Below, in pieces: positions 46,401 through 57,236 of a stretch of DNA of 64,000 bases. The position numbers and the translations under genes were made by a program. Position 1 is the first letter of the stretch. Every line of letters starts with the position of its first letter. This DNA is from Edolisoma coerulescens (taxonomy: Eukaryota; Chordata; Aves; Passeriformes; Campephagidae), in assembly GCA_013397115.1 (NCBI GenBank), contig VWZW01001657.1:808356-872355 (forward strand), written 5' to 3'. The notes beneath the pieces are model-generated. The model had not been told where the DNA came from. It saw only the letters and a list, made by a program, of their open reading frames with translations, and did not search any database.

Positions 46401-47828
46401 CATATGCACTGGATTACTGGTCAAAAGGCCAGCTGAAGGCCTTGTTCCTAGAACATGAGGTATGCTGTGGCTCATTTATCTGTCTGTATTGTTTCACCAT
46501 AAATCAGAAATGCCTCTATTGAGTAGCTCTCATGTGTGATATCCTGAGGCACCAAGTGCTCAGTAAATATTAGAAATAAGAGAAGGTTTGTCTTGCTGAA
46601 TTGGTTCTCTGGGAACAGTTTTCTGCCAGGGAAGTACTTCAGTCAGTTTGGGGTATCTCAGTTCATGCTGCGGATCTCTGGAGAGGGACAAGAAAATGTT
46701 AAACTCTGTGCTAAGGGTCATCAGTCTTTCTTGGGTTTGGGTGGAAACAACAGTAAATGCTGTGTTTCAAAGAGTGCAGAAATGTAAAGCTTGGGCCTTT
46801 GAAACACTTCCATTGTTCTCAGCTGAGCTTGAGCAATGTCTTGAAAGTCAAGACTGCTTTGACAAGGCCTGTTTTCATTCCACCACAGACCCCTCAGTGC
46901 TGTTGTAGTGATTTTATGCTTTGAGAATAACCTGCTTTTGGGCAGCTTCTGCCATCTAGATCAGTATATAATGCTGAGAGCTCTGACCTGTTTTGGTTAA
47001 AATACAGGCAATCAGTATTAATTACAGGTCCAACAGTTGCTGACTTGCAGCTTCTTGACAGTGGGTTGGGAATTTTTGTCCTCAGTTTCTTGCTCTGCAA
47101 ATATTACAGCATTACATCTGTTCCCTTCAGTTGATTCTCACAACTTTTTTCCTTCATTGCTTATCCCAAGACTGACAGTCTGTCCTGATGTCCACAGTAA
47201 CAGTTCCTTCTTAGTTCTACCCTCTTCAGATTTTTCTTGGGTAAATTTTAAACTCTTACATTTGCTGAAGTGTATATTCCAAACACTTGAATATTTCATA
47301 GTTACAGGGAGGGGTGCATTTCACTCCACAGGGGAAAAGTTACTCAACAGGAGAATGTGGTTCTTTGTATGTAGGTAGGTAGACAGTCCAAAAAACTGAT
47401 GTGTGGATAGTTCAAGAAATTTTTCACTTGCACATTTGGAGTAATGTTGCTATGGGTATTGAAGATTTTTTAGCAAGCAAAATGTGCAGCTTCTCTAGGA
47501 AGAAGAAACCAAACCTGGTTTCCATGCTTTAGGAGTCACTGATACCTGTCTTAGGAGTCCTGCAGTGTATGGTGAGGCTTGGCAGGAAATCTCCTAAAGG
47601 ATAAAATGTTTGTTTCAGAAAGCCTTAAATAATTACTATGAAATACTATATATTTAAAGTGTATAGTGTTCTTCCTGTAGCATTGGTCCATCAGATGACT
47701 GTTGTCACTAAGATGTGATTAGTGCAGAATTTAATACCCTACTTAAACTTGTTGTTTTTTTTTTCTTCTTTTAACAGGGATACTTTGGAGCTGTTGGTGC
47801 TCTGCTTGGGCTGCCAAATTTCAGTTGA
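31451..47828 (+). CDS. PANK3: Pantothenate kinase 3 (complete, seven coding exons)
   Basis: PANK3 phosphorylates pantothenate with ATP, the first and rate-setting step of coenzyme A synthesis. It is a cytosolic dimer inhibited by acetyl-CoA. The coding parts are 31451-31478, 40265-40617, 41433-41686, 41792-41968, 43918-44041, 46334-46459 and 47778-47828. They sum to 1,113 bases, or 370 residues plus stop, which is the usual PANK3 length. Visible landmarks are the ATP-binding MDIGGTLVK with Gly19, the catalytic base Glu138 in HKLDELDCL, and Arg207 in the acyl-CoA site (DNYKRVTGTS). The C-terminus is GLPNFS. MKIKDAKKPSFPWFGMDIG at the N-terminus marks PANK3 and not the longer PANK1 or PANK2. 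No frameshift or missing key residue was seen. Confidence 0.97.
31479..40264 (+). other. PANK3: PANK3 intron 1 (8,786 bp)
   Basis: The intron runs from the GTAAGG donor to the TTCACAG acceptor. It is mostly AT-rich unique sequence and holds an old CR1 remnant at about 33765-33950. No exon or RNA gene was recognised inside. Confidence 0.88.
33765..33950 (+). mobile_element. Old CR1 LINE 3' remnant, sense
   Basis: Several blocks follow CR1 3' order: TTGTGGAGACTCCATTTTTG, GACTGGACAAAGC, GACCTCATCTAGTGCTGG, and GACCAGATGACCTCCAGAGG followed by AACCTTCCAA. It is strongly diverged and lacks a tail, so it is older than the CR1 copies in the intergenic region. Confidence 0.7.
40265..40617 (+). CDS. 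PANK3: PANK3 coding exon 2
   Basis: The exon begins by completing Ser10, then reads FPWFGMDIGGTLVKLAYFEP and continues through EEEQEEVESLKSIRKYL to CATGGGAYKFEEDFRT. It ends in phase 0 before GTAGGT. It carries the N-terminal nucleotide-binding glycine loop of the kinase fold. Confidence 0.96.
41433..41686 (+). CDS. PANK3: PANK3 coding exon 3
   Basis: The exon encodes IGNLQLHKLDELDCLVKG with the catalytic Glu138, then YIDSVSFNGQAECYYFENAS and PYPLLVVNIGSGVSI, and finally Arg207 in KRVTGT. It ends with two bases of Ser212 before GTAATT. Confidence 0.96.
41792..41968 (+). CDS. PANK3: PANK3 coding exon 4
   Basis: After a very short intron of 105 bp, the exon encodes SLGGGTFLGLCSLLTGCESF, then EEALEMASKGDSTHADKLV and GGDYERFGLPGWAVAS. 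The donor is GTAAGC at 41969. Confidence 0.96.
41969..43917 (+). other. PANK3: PANK3 intron 4 (1,949 bp)
   Basis: The intron contains the sense solo LTR at 42261-42665. The remainder is ordinary AT-rich intron with no other recognised element. Confidence 0.85.
42261..42665 (+). mobile_element. Solo ERVL-type LTR, sense, with 5-bp target duplication
   Basis: The 405-bp element starts TGGTGTGGTGTAACCC and ends CCAGTACA, giving the TG...CA ends of an LTR. AGAGG flanks it on both sides (42256-42260 and 42666-42670), the 5-bp target duplication usual for ERVL. Internal landmarks of the avian LTR include CAGCTGAACACCACACAGCC, AGAAAAGGCCTTGACTGTGT and AGCACAAATCCAAAACACAG. AATAAA at 42351-42356 is on the coding strand of the host gene. 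There is no retroviral coding sequence, which points to LTR-LTR recombination. An internal part seems deleted compared with the antisense copy at 25500-25786. Confidence 0.82.
43918..44041 (+). CDS. PANK3: PANK3 coding exon 5
   Basis: The exon encodes SFGNMIYKEKRDSVSKEDLA and TITNNIGSIARMCAVNE, ending in phase 0 before GTAAAA at 44042. The intron that follows hosts miR-103. Confidence 0.96.
44398..44485 (-). mobile_element. Short CR1 3' fragment, antisense
   Basis: GTTAGGGTTGCAAAGGACCC, then GAAGATCATCTGGTCCAACC followed by CCCCTGCCAAGGCAAGG, is the reverse complement of a CR1 3' terminus. Only about 90 bp remains, in PANK3 intron 5. Confidence 0.75.
45920..45997 (+). ncRNA. MIR103: miR-103 precursor hairpin
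   Basis: The 78-nt stem-loop aligns with the known pre-miR-103-1. The mature 3p strand is at 45967-45989 (begins AGCAGCATTGTACAGGG) and the 5p strand at 45930-45952 (begins GGCTTCTTTACAGTGC). Both appear unchanged from the vertebrate sequence. The differences from human as I remember it lie in the loop and the 5' base of the stem. It sits in intron 5 of PANK3 in the sense direction, the conserved location, so it is probably co-transcribed with its host. miR-103 and miR-107 are linked to lipid and CoA metabolism and to Dicer repression. Confidence 0.97.
46334..46459 (+). CDS. PANK3: PANK3 coding exon 6
   Basis: The exon encodes KINRVVFVGNFLRVNTLSM and then LLAYALDYWSKGQLKALFLE through HE. It begins and ends in phase 0 and has a GTATGC donor. 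Confidence 0.96.
46460..47777 (+). other. PANK3: PANK3 intron 6 (1,318 bp)
   Basis: The intron runs from the GTATGC donor to the TTTTAACAG acceptor. No repeat or RNA gene was recognised. Confidence 0.88.
47778..47828 (+). CDS. PANK3: PANK3 terminal coding exon
   Basis: The exon encodes GYFGAVGALLGLPNFS followed by TGA at 47826-47828. This is the conserved C-terminus of the PanK family. Confidence 0.96.
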   Translation, partial: GYFGAVGALLGLPNFS

Positions 47829-50800
47829 GATACCCGATGTCACTACACTGAACTATTTTCCACCTGAATGACACTTGTTTATGTCAATAGGAATTAAATC
47901 TGGGGAGGGGAGAAGAAAATAGCTGATTTTCTGTAATTCTTTTTAAGAAGTGATTAAGCTACTGAGTATTGCTGTTGTAAGGAAGGGGGTTTCACTCTGT
48001 TGGGCATTGGCAAGTGAACTGTTTGTGGCTATTTATGTTCTTTGGTACGCTGTAGCCAGTAGTGAACTTCTAATATGCAATACAGCCTCTGAAAACAACT
48101 TTCCAGAAATTCCAGAAAAAGGAATGCCAAACCCTTAAGTGCTCAGGATGCAAATATTGCAGGTTTATTCCCAAGGCTTTAGGCCCATCAATTTTGTATA
48201 TAATTGATGACTGAAAAATTATTTTCATTAGTTTCACTGTTACTATGAGCACAAGTTTTATGTGTACTTACAGAAAACAACTTAAAAGACAGCAAGGTAC
48301 TATTGGCAAGGTGAGGAAACTGTAGACAATTGCTTCCCACAGTAAACGTAGTAATTATTTTATTTTTATGTGTAATGGAAATACTGCTTTAATTTCCAGT
48401 GGGAAGAATAGAAACACAAAGAATCAGCCAAAGCAGCAGATTAAGCAGTTGATATTTTCAAGGTTTCATGAAGATATTCACCTTAATTTATTTGGCGATT
48501 CAGCTGGTATTTTGGGAAGATCCCTCTGTCTTTGGATTTGGAAAAGAGTTTAGTAATGAAGGCAGGTTTTGGGGGGAAGATTTTTTTAATTTTTTATTTT
48601 TTGAGGACATGACTTCCAAAATGCCTTCTGGATTACTTTTTTTTTTTTGGCTCATAAGTTCTGCCATCATTTGTAAAAGTACCATAAAGCCTGAGAGAAT
48701 TGAAGAAATCCTTATAAAATAGACTAATTATGGGACCTCATAATTCTGATGCTTTGGCTTATTTCCGTGGAGGTTTGGAAAATTTTTGCCCCATCCTACT
48801 GATATGAAATTTTGATTTCCCCGTAATTTTTTAAGAGTTGATCAGAATTCAAGTAGATGTTAAAGTTGAAAGGTTGCTAGCTTCCTTTTGGATTTGGAAG
48901 TTTGTTTTTGGAAGTTGAGGACTGCATCAGAGCTTGTATTGCAGCAGCAAATGGACCAATATTTAATGCACTTGCAATATGGAACCATTCATCAAATTGT
49001 GGCCTTGGGATAAAATCCGTACTCTGGAACTGATTTTTGGGGTTTTCTGTAGACTTTTAAAATTTACAGTAGCAATTATTACAATAAGTTTAGTCCTGAA
49101 GCCAGGGCATGACATCTTAAACTTACAGGACTAGTATACAGTCATTAGCTATATGAGTTTTTGTGGACTAAAGAGCTACCCAATTTTATGGTATTTTCAT
49201 GTTAAATTTATTTCCTGTAAGTGCATGAGGAGCAACCAGACTCAGACACATTCATATCTTGGGGTTTAAGGTTTTTAAAACTGATTCCACAGCATGGCTG
49301 TGTTGTATTTACACCTTCCTTGTGTTAGAAACCCTTGTGCTATTTTCAGTCTTCTCTTTCTCAAAATTCAGAGCCCCAAACTAGCATCATAGGTTTTTGC
49401 TTTTAAAATTTTCTGTGGTCCTTTAAGAGTACAGTACCTTAGAGTAGACAACTCGTTAATGCTAATCACAAATACAGTTCCATTTAATGTTGCTTTTCCT
49501 GGTACTTGTACTGCATTTCCATTGTGCTTGCTTTGATGTTTCACTGTAGACATTAACAACTAAAAATTACACTCACAGTTCAGCTGATCTGATGCTAAAT
49601 GAGAGCTCTTCAGAAAATAAGTTTTTATAGAATGTCTTTATAAATGCTGTAAACTTCCTTTTGAGTTATGATTGACTATCAAAAGTAACCTTATTTGGTT
49701 ATAAAACTGTGTAAAAACTTAGTTTTCTGAATGTTCTGGGAGCCTGCTGAAAATTTTGCAAACTAACTGCATACTTTACTTGCAAAGGGTGCTTTAGGAC
49801 ACGTACTACAGCTCCATTAGGAAGAGTTTCTTTAGACCATGTTTATTGCTACTTCACTTCATTTGTGATACTGAGAGTCCTCTTGAAGCAGTAGTTAGAA
49901 GCTACTTGTATATTTAACCAAAAGCACATATAGAAGATGATTACCTAATACCCATAGTTAATTAAACCAGTTGATGTGAGCTAACATACACCTTTTTATG
50001 TAAACTGTACAGAGTTACAAAATAAGCAAATGGAGTAATTCTTGAATAGCTGTACTGTATAGAAACTACTGTGAGAATCAAAAAGTATGCCCTACCTCTG
50101 TTTTACTTCCCTTGAGCTTCTAAAAAAATTGGCTTCCTATTGCTAGTTTTATCAGCACAATTGTTACTTCATTACAAGAGCAACCACAGCAGTTGTCAAG
50201 CCCTACTGTAAAGCCCAGGGGTCCTGTATTTAAGCAACATCTTTGGGTTCATCTCATTTTCTGTCAGCTTAGAACTTGTTATTAGAGTCTCCAAAGATTG
50301 ACTTTACCACCAGGAGAAATGATAGACATCACAAATAGTTGCAAGATAAGCCTTAAAGTCTTTTCTTCTAAATTCTCTCCTAAACAGGTTGATTTCTTTT
50401 ATATGAATCACTGAAGTAAGTTGCTTTTTCCTGATTGTCTCTTTTTACTTTCATCCTTGCCATTTCTTTTTCTCAGAGCTAACTGGTTGAAGCAGCTTTA
50501 GGGTGAACTGATTCAGTGTGATGTACTACAGTAGAGAAAATTTGGGGTTTTCTCAGGACTACTGTTGTCTTCTCAAGTGGAACCACTTCTCTAGAGGAAA
50601 GTTCTGTGATACTTCTTCTAAGTAAAATGTAAGACCCATTTTGAATGTGTAATCGCTTTCAGCTCAGTCAGCCATGTGAGTGCCTTTTAATTTTTTCATA
50701 TGATGCCAATTTTATGGTACTGGGACTTTATCCGTGAGGTTTCCTAACCGATATTAGTTACCAGAGAAATGGCAGGTAATTTTATTGGCCGTGGAAATGA

Positions 50801-52648
50801 TCCCTTTAATCCAGTGTAGCAAGAGCTACCAGAAAAACATCATCAGGTTTCTGGCTTCCTGTCCCTGTAACCCGTAGTCTTGGGGTAATGCTTTTGCATT
50901 TCTTGGTCTTATCCCTCCAGGTTGGTCTTTTCTAGTATTATGCACAGTTTTATTGTATCAGTATCTCCCTAAAAATCATGCAAGTTTATAGTGAGATAAG
51001 TACTGTTTATTTCTGGGTAGAGAAGTTCAATCTTAGGTGAAGTTATTCCAAGCTATTAAACCTAACCACTTTGACCTTTCTAAGTCTGCTTGGGTAATTG
51101 CAGTTTGAATGAGAGGGGAACTCCTACAATACATCTTGAATATTTAACAGGCTGGAATTAAAACATCCTCAGTGTTCTTTACTGAACCTAGCAGAGGTTT
51201 AAATACTAACAGTTTTTCATTCTTTTTCGTGAAGTCTATCCATTTAGGAGTTCAGAGAGAAGCTGCACTGATACATGCTTTGACTTAGTTTGCTCAGGAT
51301 TTCTGAAGTGTGTTCAGGTGGCTGAAGACCTTTCCCTCTCTCAAGCACCTGTGTGATTCTACCAACAGGTGCTCATAATTGAGAGTTACAGGGTGGAAAG
51401 AACAGAGACCACGTTGTCCCACTTACTCTCAGCTGTATATTCGAAAGCTCTGGCTTCTCCTAATGGATCATCTGCTCCTTCAGTGGTACTGTGACATTCC
51501 TACTTGCACTTGAGTTGGTAGTACAGATGCAAGGTGCCTTTAAGGGCTGTAATACTCTGTCTGTACCCAATATAGGTCTTCAGGAAACACCTGCTTCCAG
51601 ATCAGTTGAAATAACTTCTCATTTCTAAATATTTCAGAATAGCAATGGGGTTTTAACATTGGGAACTAATTAAAGGGTCTTTTATCTAGAGTAGATCTGT
51701 GCTAGATAAAGAGTAGATGGTGTCGTTCACATCCAGTCATTAACTTTCATTAATAAATAAATTTGCAGTCAGTCTGTTTTTAAATATCACTTTCACTGTT
51801 TACATTCTGGATATCACTGTAATCCTGAGGAAACAGTTCAGTTTATGATAGAGGTGAAAGTCAGTGTGGTTCTGTTGAGCTTGTTCTGGTCAGTTCTAGT
51901 TATACACATAACAAGACTAATTCTTCCCCTTGTCCTTTTCTTATCTACATTCTTTTTATGGATTATGTAGGCTTAAAAACCATGTAATATGTAACAGAGC
52001 TCTGCTGAGGTTAAAAAGTGAACAAACATGTGTGGGTCAGGTTGGAAGTGTTTGAGCAAGCCCTGAAGGTCCCAGTGCAGAGCTGGGGACACACCTGACA
52101 GTTTCTGTCATTTCCCGTTAATGCAGTCAGAGGGGGTGGGCTTCAGAATCATCGTGGGTAAAATGGGAGAATTTAGTCCTCAGACATGACCATGGGAGAT
52201 TAAAAAAATTCTTTCTCACAGTGTAGAAGGATAATTCCTGCATACATTCTTTAAGTTTTACTGATACAGTCTGAAGTACATCACCATTATTTTGTCAACT
52301 GTGGTAAAATTAGTAAATCTCTAAGGTTAACAAAAGTCTGCAAATAAGGCTGTTTTATTAATTTCATGTATTTCACATGTGGAAAGCATATTAAGTATCC
52401 TTAAAAACACACTTTTGAAAACATCTCAAAAGATACTGTAATATATTTGTAATTATTAATGTGCTAATGGAATATGTTTGAGCAGTCTCAGTTTGCCTAA
52501 CTGAGTGTCAAATCCTGCTCACTCCGTAGTTACTTGAGTAGATCATTCTTTTAAACTAATGAGCAAGATTGGGCCTCAAGGTCTCCTGCCTGGGGAACAC
52601 AGTAATGCTACTTTGCATATTCCTGCTGGTGCTAAATCATTTGTTGAA

Positions 52649-52680
52649 AATAAAGATTCTGAATAGAAATTGTAAATAAA
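52649..52680 (+). terminator. PANK3: Candidate PANK3 proximal poly(A) signals
   Basis: AATAAA occurs at 52649-52654 and again at 52675-52680, with TGGCCTGGTCCTTTTGACAG downstream. Confidence 0.55.
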
Positions 52681-54043
52681 ATACTTATGGCCTGGTCCTT
52701 TTGACAGACTTAAATTTTATCATTTGCCAATACTTTTTGGCCTTACTTCAAGTTTCCCTTTTTGGGTTTGGTTTTTTTGACTTGTGTGGACTGTGTTTGT
52801 TAATGTGGCAAGTCCTTGGCAGGTGTGGCTTCCTGTGCTGCTTTCTGTAAGGCCCGTAACGTTCCCGTGGTATGTTAGGAGACAGATGAGTTTTCATGGC
52901 TGGGTTTCCATGTTGTCCCTTATCTTGTTTTGTTCCTGTAGCTGTTTGCACAAATAGTGTCAAGTAGAACACAATTGGCATTTGTTCTCTGCTAAAACTT
53001 CCAAGAAAGCCACTACTGAAAGTGTTTAGGAAAGCTGTTGAAAATTCAGAAATACCCATTTAAAGTAATTTTTAAATCTAAATGTGCTAATTAGTGTTGC
53101 CTATAAAATGAACTGGAATATAGTGTGTCCGTTGCTAATCTTTGCTATAAATTGCTGGCATTTCACAATTCACATTTCTAGCATCAATTTAAGAAATTGT
53201 AAATACAAGCGTTGGGAGGAGGCATATTAATTTCAGATTGTGCATTATGAAAGAGTTCATAAGACTAGTGAATTAGTATTTTGAGACATACTAAATTACA
53301 ACACCTAGAACATGAAAATGAATGTGTTTGTGTTAGGGTATAGAGGGCTTTTGATAACCTGCACTTTTACATTCTTGAGTTTTGGCATTTTAACAAGCAA
53401 GCATTTAATTTCCCATTTACTGTCTTGTCATATTGCAGGCCTTGTAATCACCAGTTGCTGTCTTCAGGAATTTGTTTTAGTTAGCAAAGCAGACAGGCAA
53501 ATCTGTAACTTGTAAACCTGGTAGGATGGAAGTTCTCTGAAGAGCCATTTGGTTAAGTTGCCTTATTCTATTACATTGCACTCATGGTATGTCTCTGCTT
53601 TCTTGTTTACTGTTCAGACACTGAAGATGTGATGTAAAAGTATGTGCTACAAATTTTTAATCCTAAATTACTCATGAATACCTTTGTGTCACCTGTTAAA
53701 CTGCTCTTGTAAATGATGCCTTTATGCCATCTGTAATACAGCTCTTGTAAATTGTTAAATTATTTTTCTTTTTATAGATTCTCATTATTGAATGTACAGA
53801 TTAGATCCCTTTAATATGTCACTGAGTAATTTGATTTGGGCCCAAATATGGACAATGCTGTAATTCATCCCATCAAAACTGTAAATAATTCTTTACTGCT
53901 TGTTTGCATGAGGGAAGTTTGGATTTCATTGGCTTTGTCATAAACCAACTCCTCTGTCATGGGCCTACTTTTTACAGTTTATTTTCCTGGTTTTATGACC
54001 ATTTGTTCTGTACGAATGTTGAAATAGTACTTTGTCTTTTCCT

Positions 54044-54049
54044 AATAAA
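54044..54049 (+). terminator. PANK3: Candidate PANK3 distal poly(A) signal
   Basis: AATAAA is followed within 30 bases by a T- and GT-rich tract (TGTTCATTGTTGGCC, then GGGTTTTGTGGGAGGG), a good downstream element. The sequence becomes less AT-rich soon after. Confidence 0.55.
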
Positions 54050-54070
54050 TAATTTGAGATTGTTCATTGT

Positions 54071-57000
54071 TGGCCTGCATTTCTGGGTTTTGTGGGAGGG
54101 ATTTCTGTGTGTGTTCCTTTCCGTTGTCATTGTAAATTTCTGTAACATTTGATACTGGGGGTTGTTGCAGAGTATCTTTTGCTAAGGCAACGTGACCGGC
54201 GTGGTTTCATGCTCTTTTCTTCCTCTAATGAGCTGATAATTCACAGTGCTTAGATGCAGGTCCTGTTTTCAGAGACACTGGATGTGCTGAAAAGCCCTGG
54301 TTTGCAGTGTTGAAGAGTAAAGTGTGCTCTGAAAGCATTGTGGGCATTCCCCTTCCAGATCCACTTGGGAGCACCTGCTGCTCCCTGCACATGGATGGGG
54401 AACTCAGTGTCATGTTTTACTGAATTAAATACTTCATGTGCAGAGTGCAGACCATATATATAAACTAATTACTCCTCTCTTGGAATTGCCGCTTGTTATG
54501 TTTTGAAACGCCAAATTCTGTTGCCCTGAAGTTGCCCTAACTGGATGCCTACTGGGCAAGAAGTTGTGAAGAAGGAAGCATGTGCCACAGCAGCGTGCTG
54601 GCAGCGCATCTTGTGACGAGCTTGCTGTCTCAGAGACGGTCCTTCAGGGTTCTGTGCAAATATTTTAGCTATCCAAACCACAAAGCTTTGCTTTAAACTG
54701 CCAAAAACGACAATTCCCTTCTGTATTGTATCTCCATTGAGCTCTGCACCGCAGTGATAGTTTTTAGGGGAAGTGAGCTGCTGAGGAACACAAATTCTGT
54801 ACAAGTTTAGGGAATTCTGATTGTTCAGTATGCTTTTTTGAATGCAGAAATACCTCATGGAGAGAATTGCAGTAGCCTTTTGTGGAAGCTGGTTTACATT
54901 TCAGCTGGGGTCCTTAACTGCTGCTGGTGCAGCCCGTGTGCAGGCTGAGGGGACGGTGTAAACTGCATGAGCTTCATTTACTTCTCTTTTAGCTGGTGAT
55001 CTGATTTTTTTTCATTTAAAGAAGTTTGTATGAAACAAGTGACTTCCTCTTACTCTAAGACTATTCAAGCCAGCTGTATTCAAATTTTTGTTGGACTCAG
55101 AACTGCAAACCTCTAACTTAGTAATACTTGGAACTTCCCTCTTTTTAGAAACACAGATTAAAAATCAAGTTTGCCCTTAAGTTCTGAGTGAAACCCCCTA
55201 CTCCAAAGGCCTGTCTGTCTATCAACAGGTTTTCAATAAGTATATCCACTTTCTGCCATTTTGGGGTACAGTACAGAAGTGTCAGGAATACCAGGGTTGG
55301 CCCTGTTGTGCTGTTCCCAGGCTGGTGGGAGCAGGCAGATGTCAACCACGATCTACAGATCTGTGGGTGCTTGTCAGCTTGGAGAGCCTCATGCAATCCC
55401 TGACTAATGCATGTTCTCACTTTCCTGGAGGGGCTGTGTTAAATATATCAAAGGTTGAGCCTTTCATAACCCAGATGTGTCCAGATACGTAAATTACTGA
55501 GCTGCCTCTAACGTAATCTGTTGATGTAGTTTTTATATTCCAGGCTTTGGTCTGGTTTGCTATTTGTGGAGAGTTACTGGTATCATTTGATAGCAGACAA
55601 TAAAACTTCCCAGGGAAAATTCCCTTGCAGGGTGTACAAGGCTTTACAGCAGTAATTTGAGGAAAAGGCATTGCTTTTCAGGTGCCTGTTGGAGAGCTGC
55701 TCGCAGGGTGGGGAATGCTGAGCTGCTGCTTTGGACCCTCCCACGGATGCCTCCCTGCTTTCCACCAAGTGTGTTGCTGTTACTCCTTTATCCCCTGGTT
55801 AAGCAGAGACTTCAGTGAAGGATTCACCCTTCATGAAAGGCACGTTTGCTGAGCTGCTGGTGTGCACAAACACCCGGGAGTAGAGCACAGAAGGATAAGG
55901 GGGGAGGGGGGAAGTACAATCCAGACCCGCACAAAAACCCCCACACACTTTGTAAGTTGATGCCAGGGGAATTGCAAGGGTGCAGCATCTGATAAACTGA
56001 TCTCTTTTCTGGCCACTTCTGGGGTATTTAATGGCAGCCAGTTTTTAAGACATTCACTATCCTCTGGAAACCGGTCTGCTTTCCACCACTGCCTTTCCCA
56101 AGTCCATTGTCCCAGAGCTGTTGGTGGGGGTGACCCACAGGCAGGGCCAGAGCTGCAGTTTTAGGCTGAGGCAACATGAGGAAAGGTGAGGAATTCCAAC
56201 AGCCTGAGACTCTTTGCTTATAAAAGGGATCAACTGTTCCTTTCCAGCCTCTGTAGCCATCGTCTGCATGAGGTGTGTTGCTGACAGCTGGGGGCTGTAA
56301 CTCCCTCAGCTTTTCCCAATTAATCCCGTTACCTCTGGGTAAACACCGAAGCTGTTTCTGGTATTTTTGGGGTGTTTGTCAGCTCAAACTGAGACCTGCA
56401 TGAGACAGGAAAACATTTTGGCCCGCAGTTCTCATATCCTTTGAGGATTAGGGTTTGATTCTGCTACCATGGGAAAACAGGCAACATGGAGAAGGACAGA
56501 GTGAAAAAACCTTCAGACGAATAGATACTCAGTCCTGCTGTAGGGCAGTTGTAAAAAATGTGTTCCAGCTCCCACCAGGAATGTGTTATAGACATTATAA
56601 GCATCTTTCACACCAAATACTGCTGCTCTTTGCTCTGAAGGGTGAGAATGAGACCTCTGGGGATCTCATAAGAGGGGTGTGATTTCAAGTTCTCCATTTT
56701 CAGCTGCTTTTCTCCCTCACACAGGGACCTTGAAGAGGGGCAGAGATGCCAATGCAAACAGCTCTGCTGCCAGACCAAGAGAGGAGCTTTAGGCAAACAT
56801 TGCAGTATGCAGGAGGCTCCCTGAACTCACAGATATGGTTACAAAACACTCCACAGCATGTTCCAGCCTCAGACATTAACGTGGTATTTATTTTAGCCTG
56901 ATTGGTGACAGTTCACTGGCTGTGGTTGCACTTCAGCTCCATGTCTATTTCCTCTGTAACAACTAACAAACCCTAGATTAATCTTGACACGAAATAACTG

Positions 57001-57129
57001 CTCATTTCCCCGCCCCCCCTAAGGCTCTAAAGGCACTGCCTCAGAGCCATGATTTCCCCCATAGGATCTATTTGGGGGGGTGGGAGTCCCCTCTTGCCTG
57101 TAGCCCAGGACAGTGACACTGGATGCTCC
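54071..57129. other. Intergenic downstream of PANK3
   Basis: No gene was recognised. In other vertebrates FBLL1 and RARS1 follow PANK3, but no part of either was identified here. Open frames are short and present on both strands. Confidence 0.6.
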
Positions 57130-57236
57130 TCCCATGTGGTTTTGTAGCACACAGATGTGGCACTTGGGGACATGGCTTAGTGATGGGTTTGGCAGTGCTG
57201 GGTCAATGGCTGGATTTGATGATCCCAAGGCACATG
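57130..57236 (+). mobile_element. CR1 LINE 3' fragment, sense
   Basis: CACAGATGTGGCACTTGGGG, ACATGGCTTAGTGATGGG, TTTGGCAGTGCTGGGTCAAT and GGCTGGATTTGATGATCC follow the last 100 bp of a CR1 in order. The very 3' terminus and tail are degraded. Confidence 0.85.

Larger units (their letters stand above)
47829..54070 (+). other. PANK3: PANK3 3' UTR (about 4.9 or 6.2 kb)
   Basis: After the stop the sequence is AT-rich, free of recognised repeats and without coding signal. Two close AATAAA hexamers (52649 and 52675) mark a likely end near 52700. A third at 54044, followed by a GT-rich stretch, suggests a longer isoform. PANK3 has a multi-kilobase 3' UTR in other vertebrates. Four TGTANATA Pumilio-type elements occur at 48195, 52671, 53198 and 53880. 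Short frames inside, such as a 103-residue one on the minus strand at 52748-53059, look accidental. Confidence 0.75.

Noticed and set aside
52748..53059. 103-residue minus-strand frame in the PANK3 3' UTR
   Set aside because: It has no recognised domain, is antisense to the UTR, and is rich in Lys, His and Pro from T/G-rich sequence. It is most likely chance.
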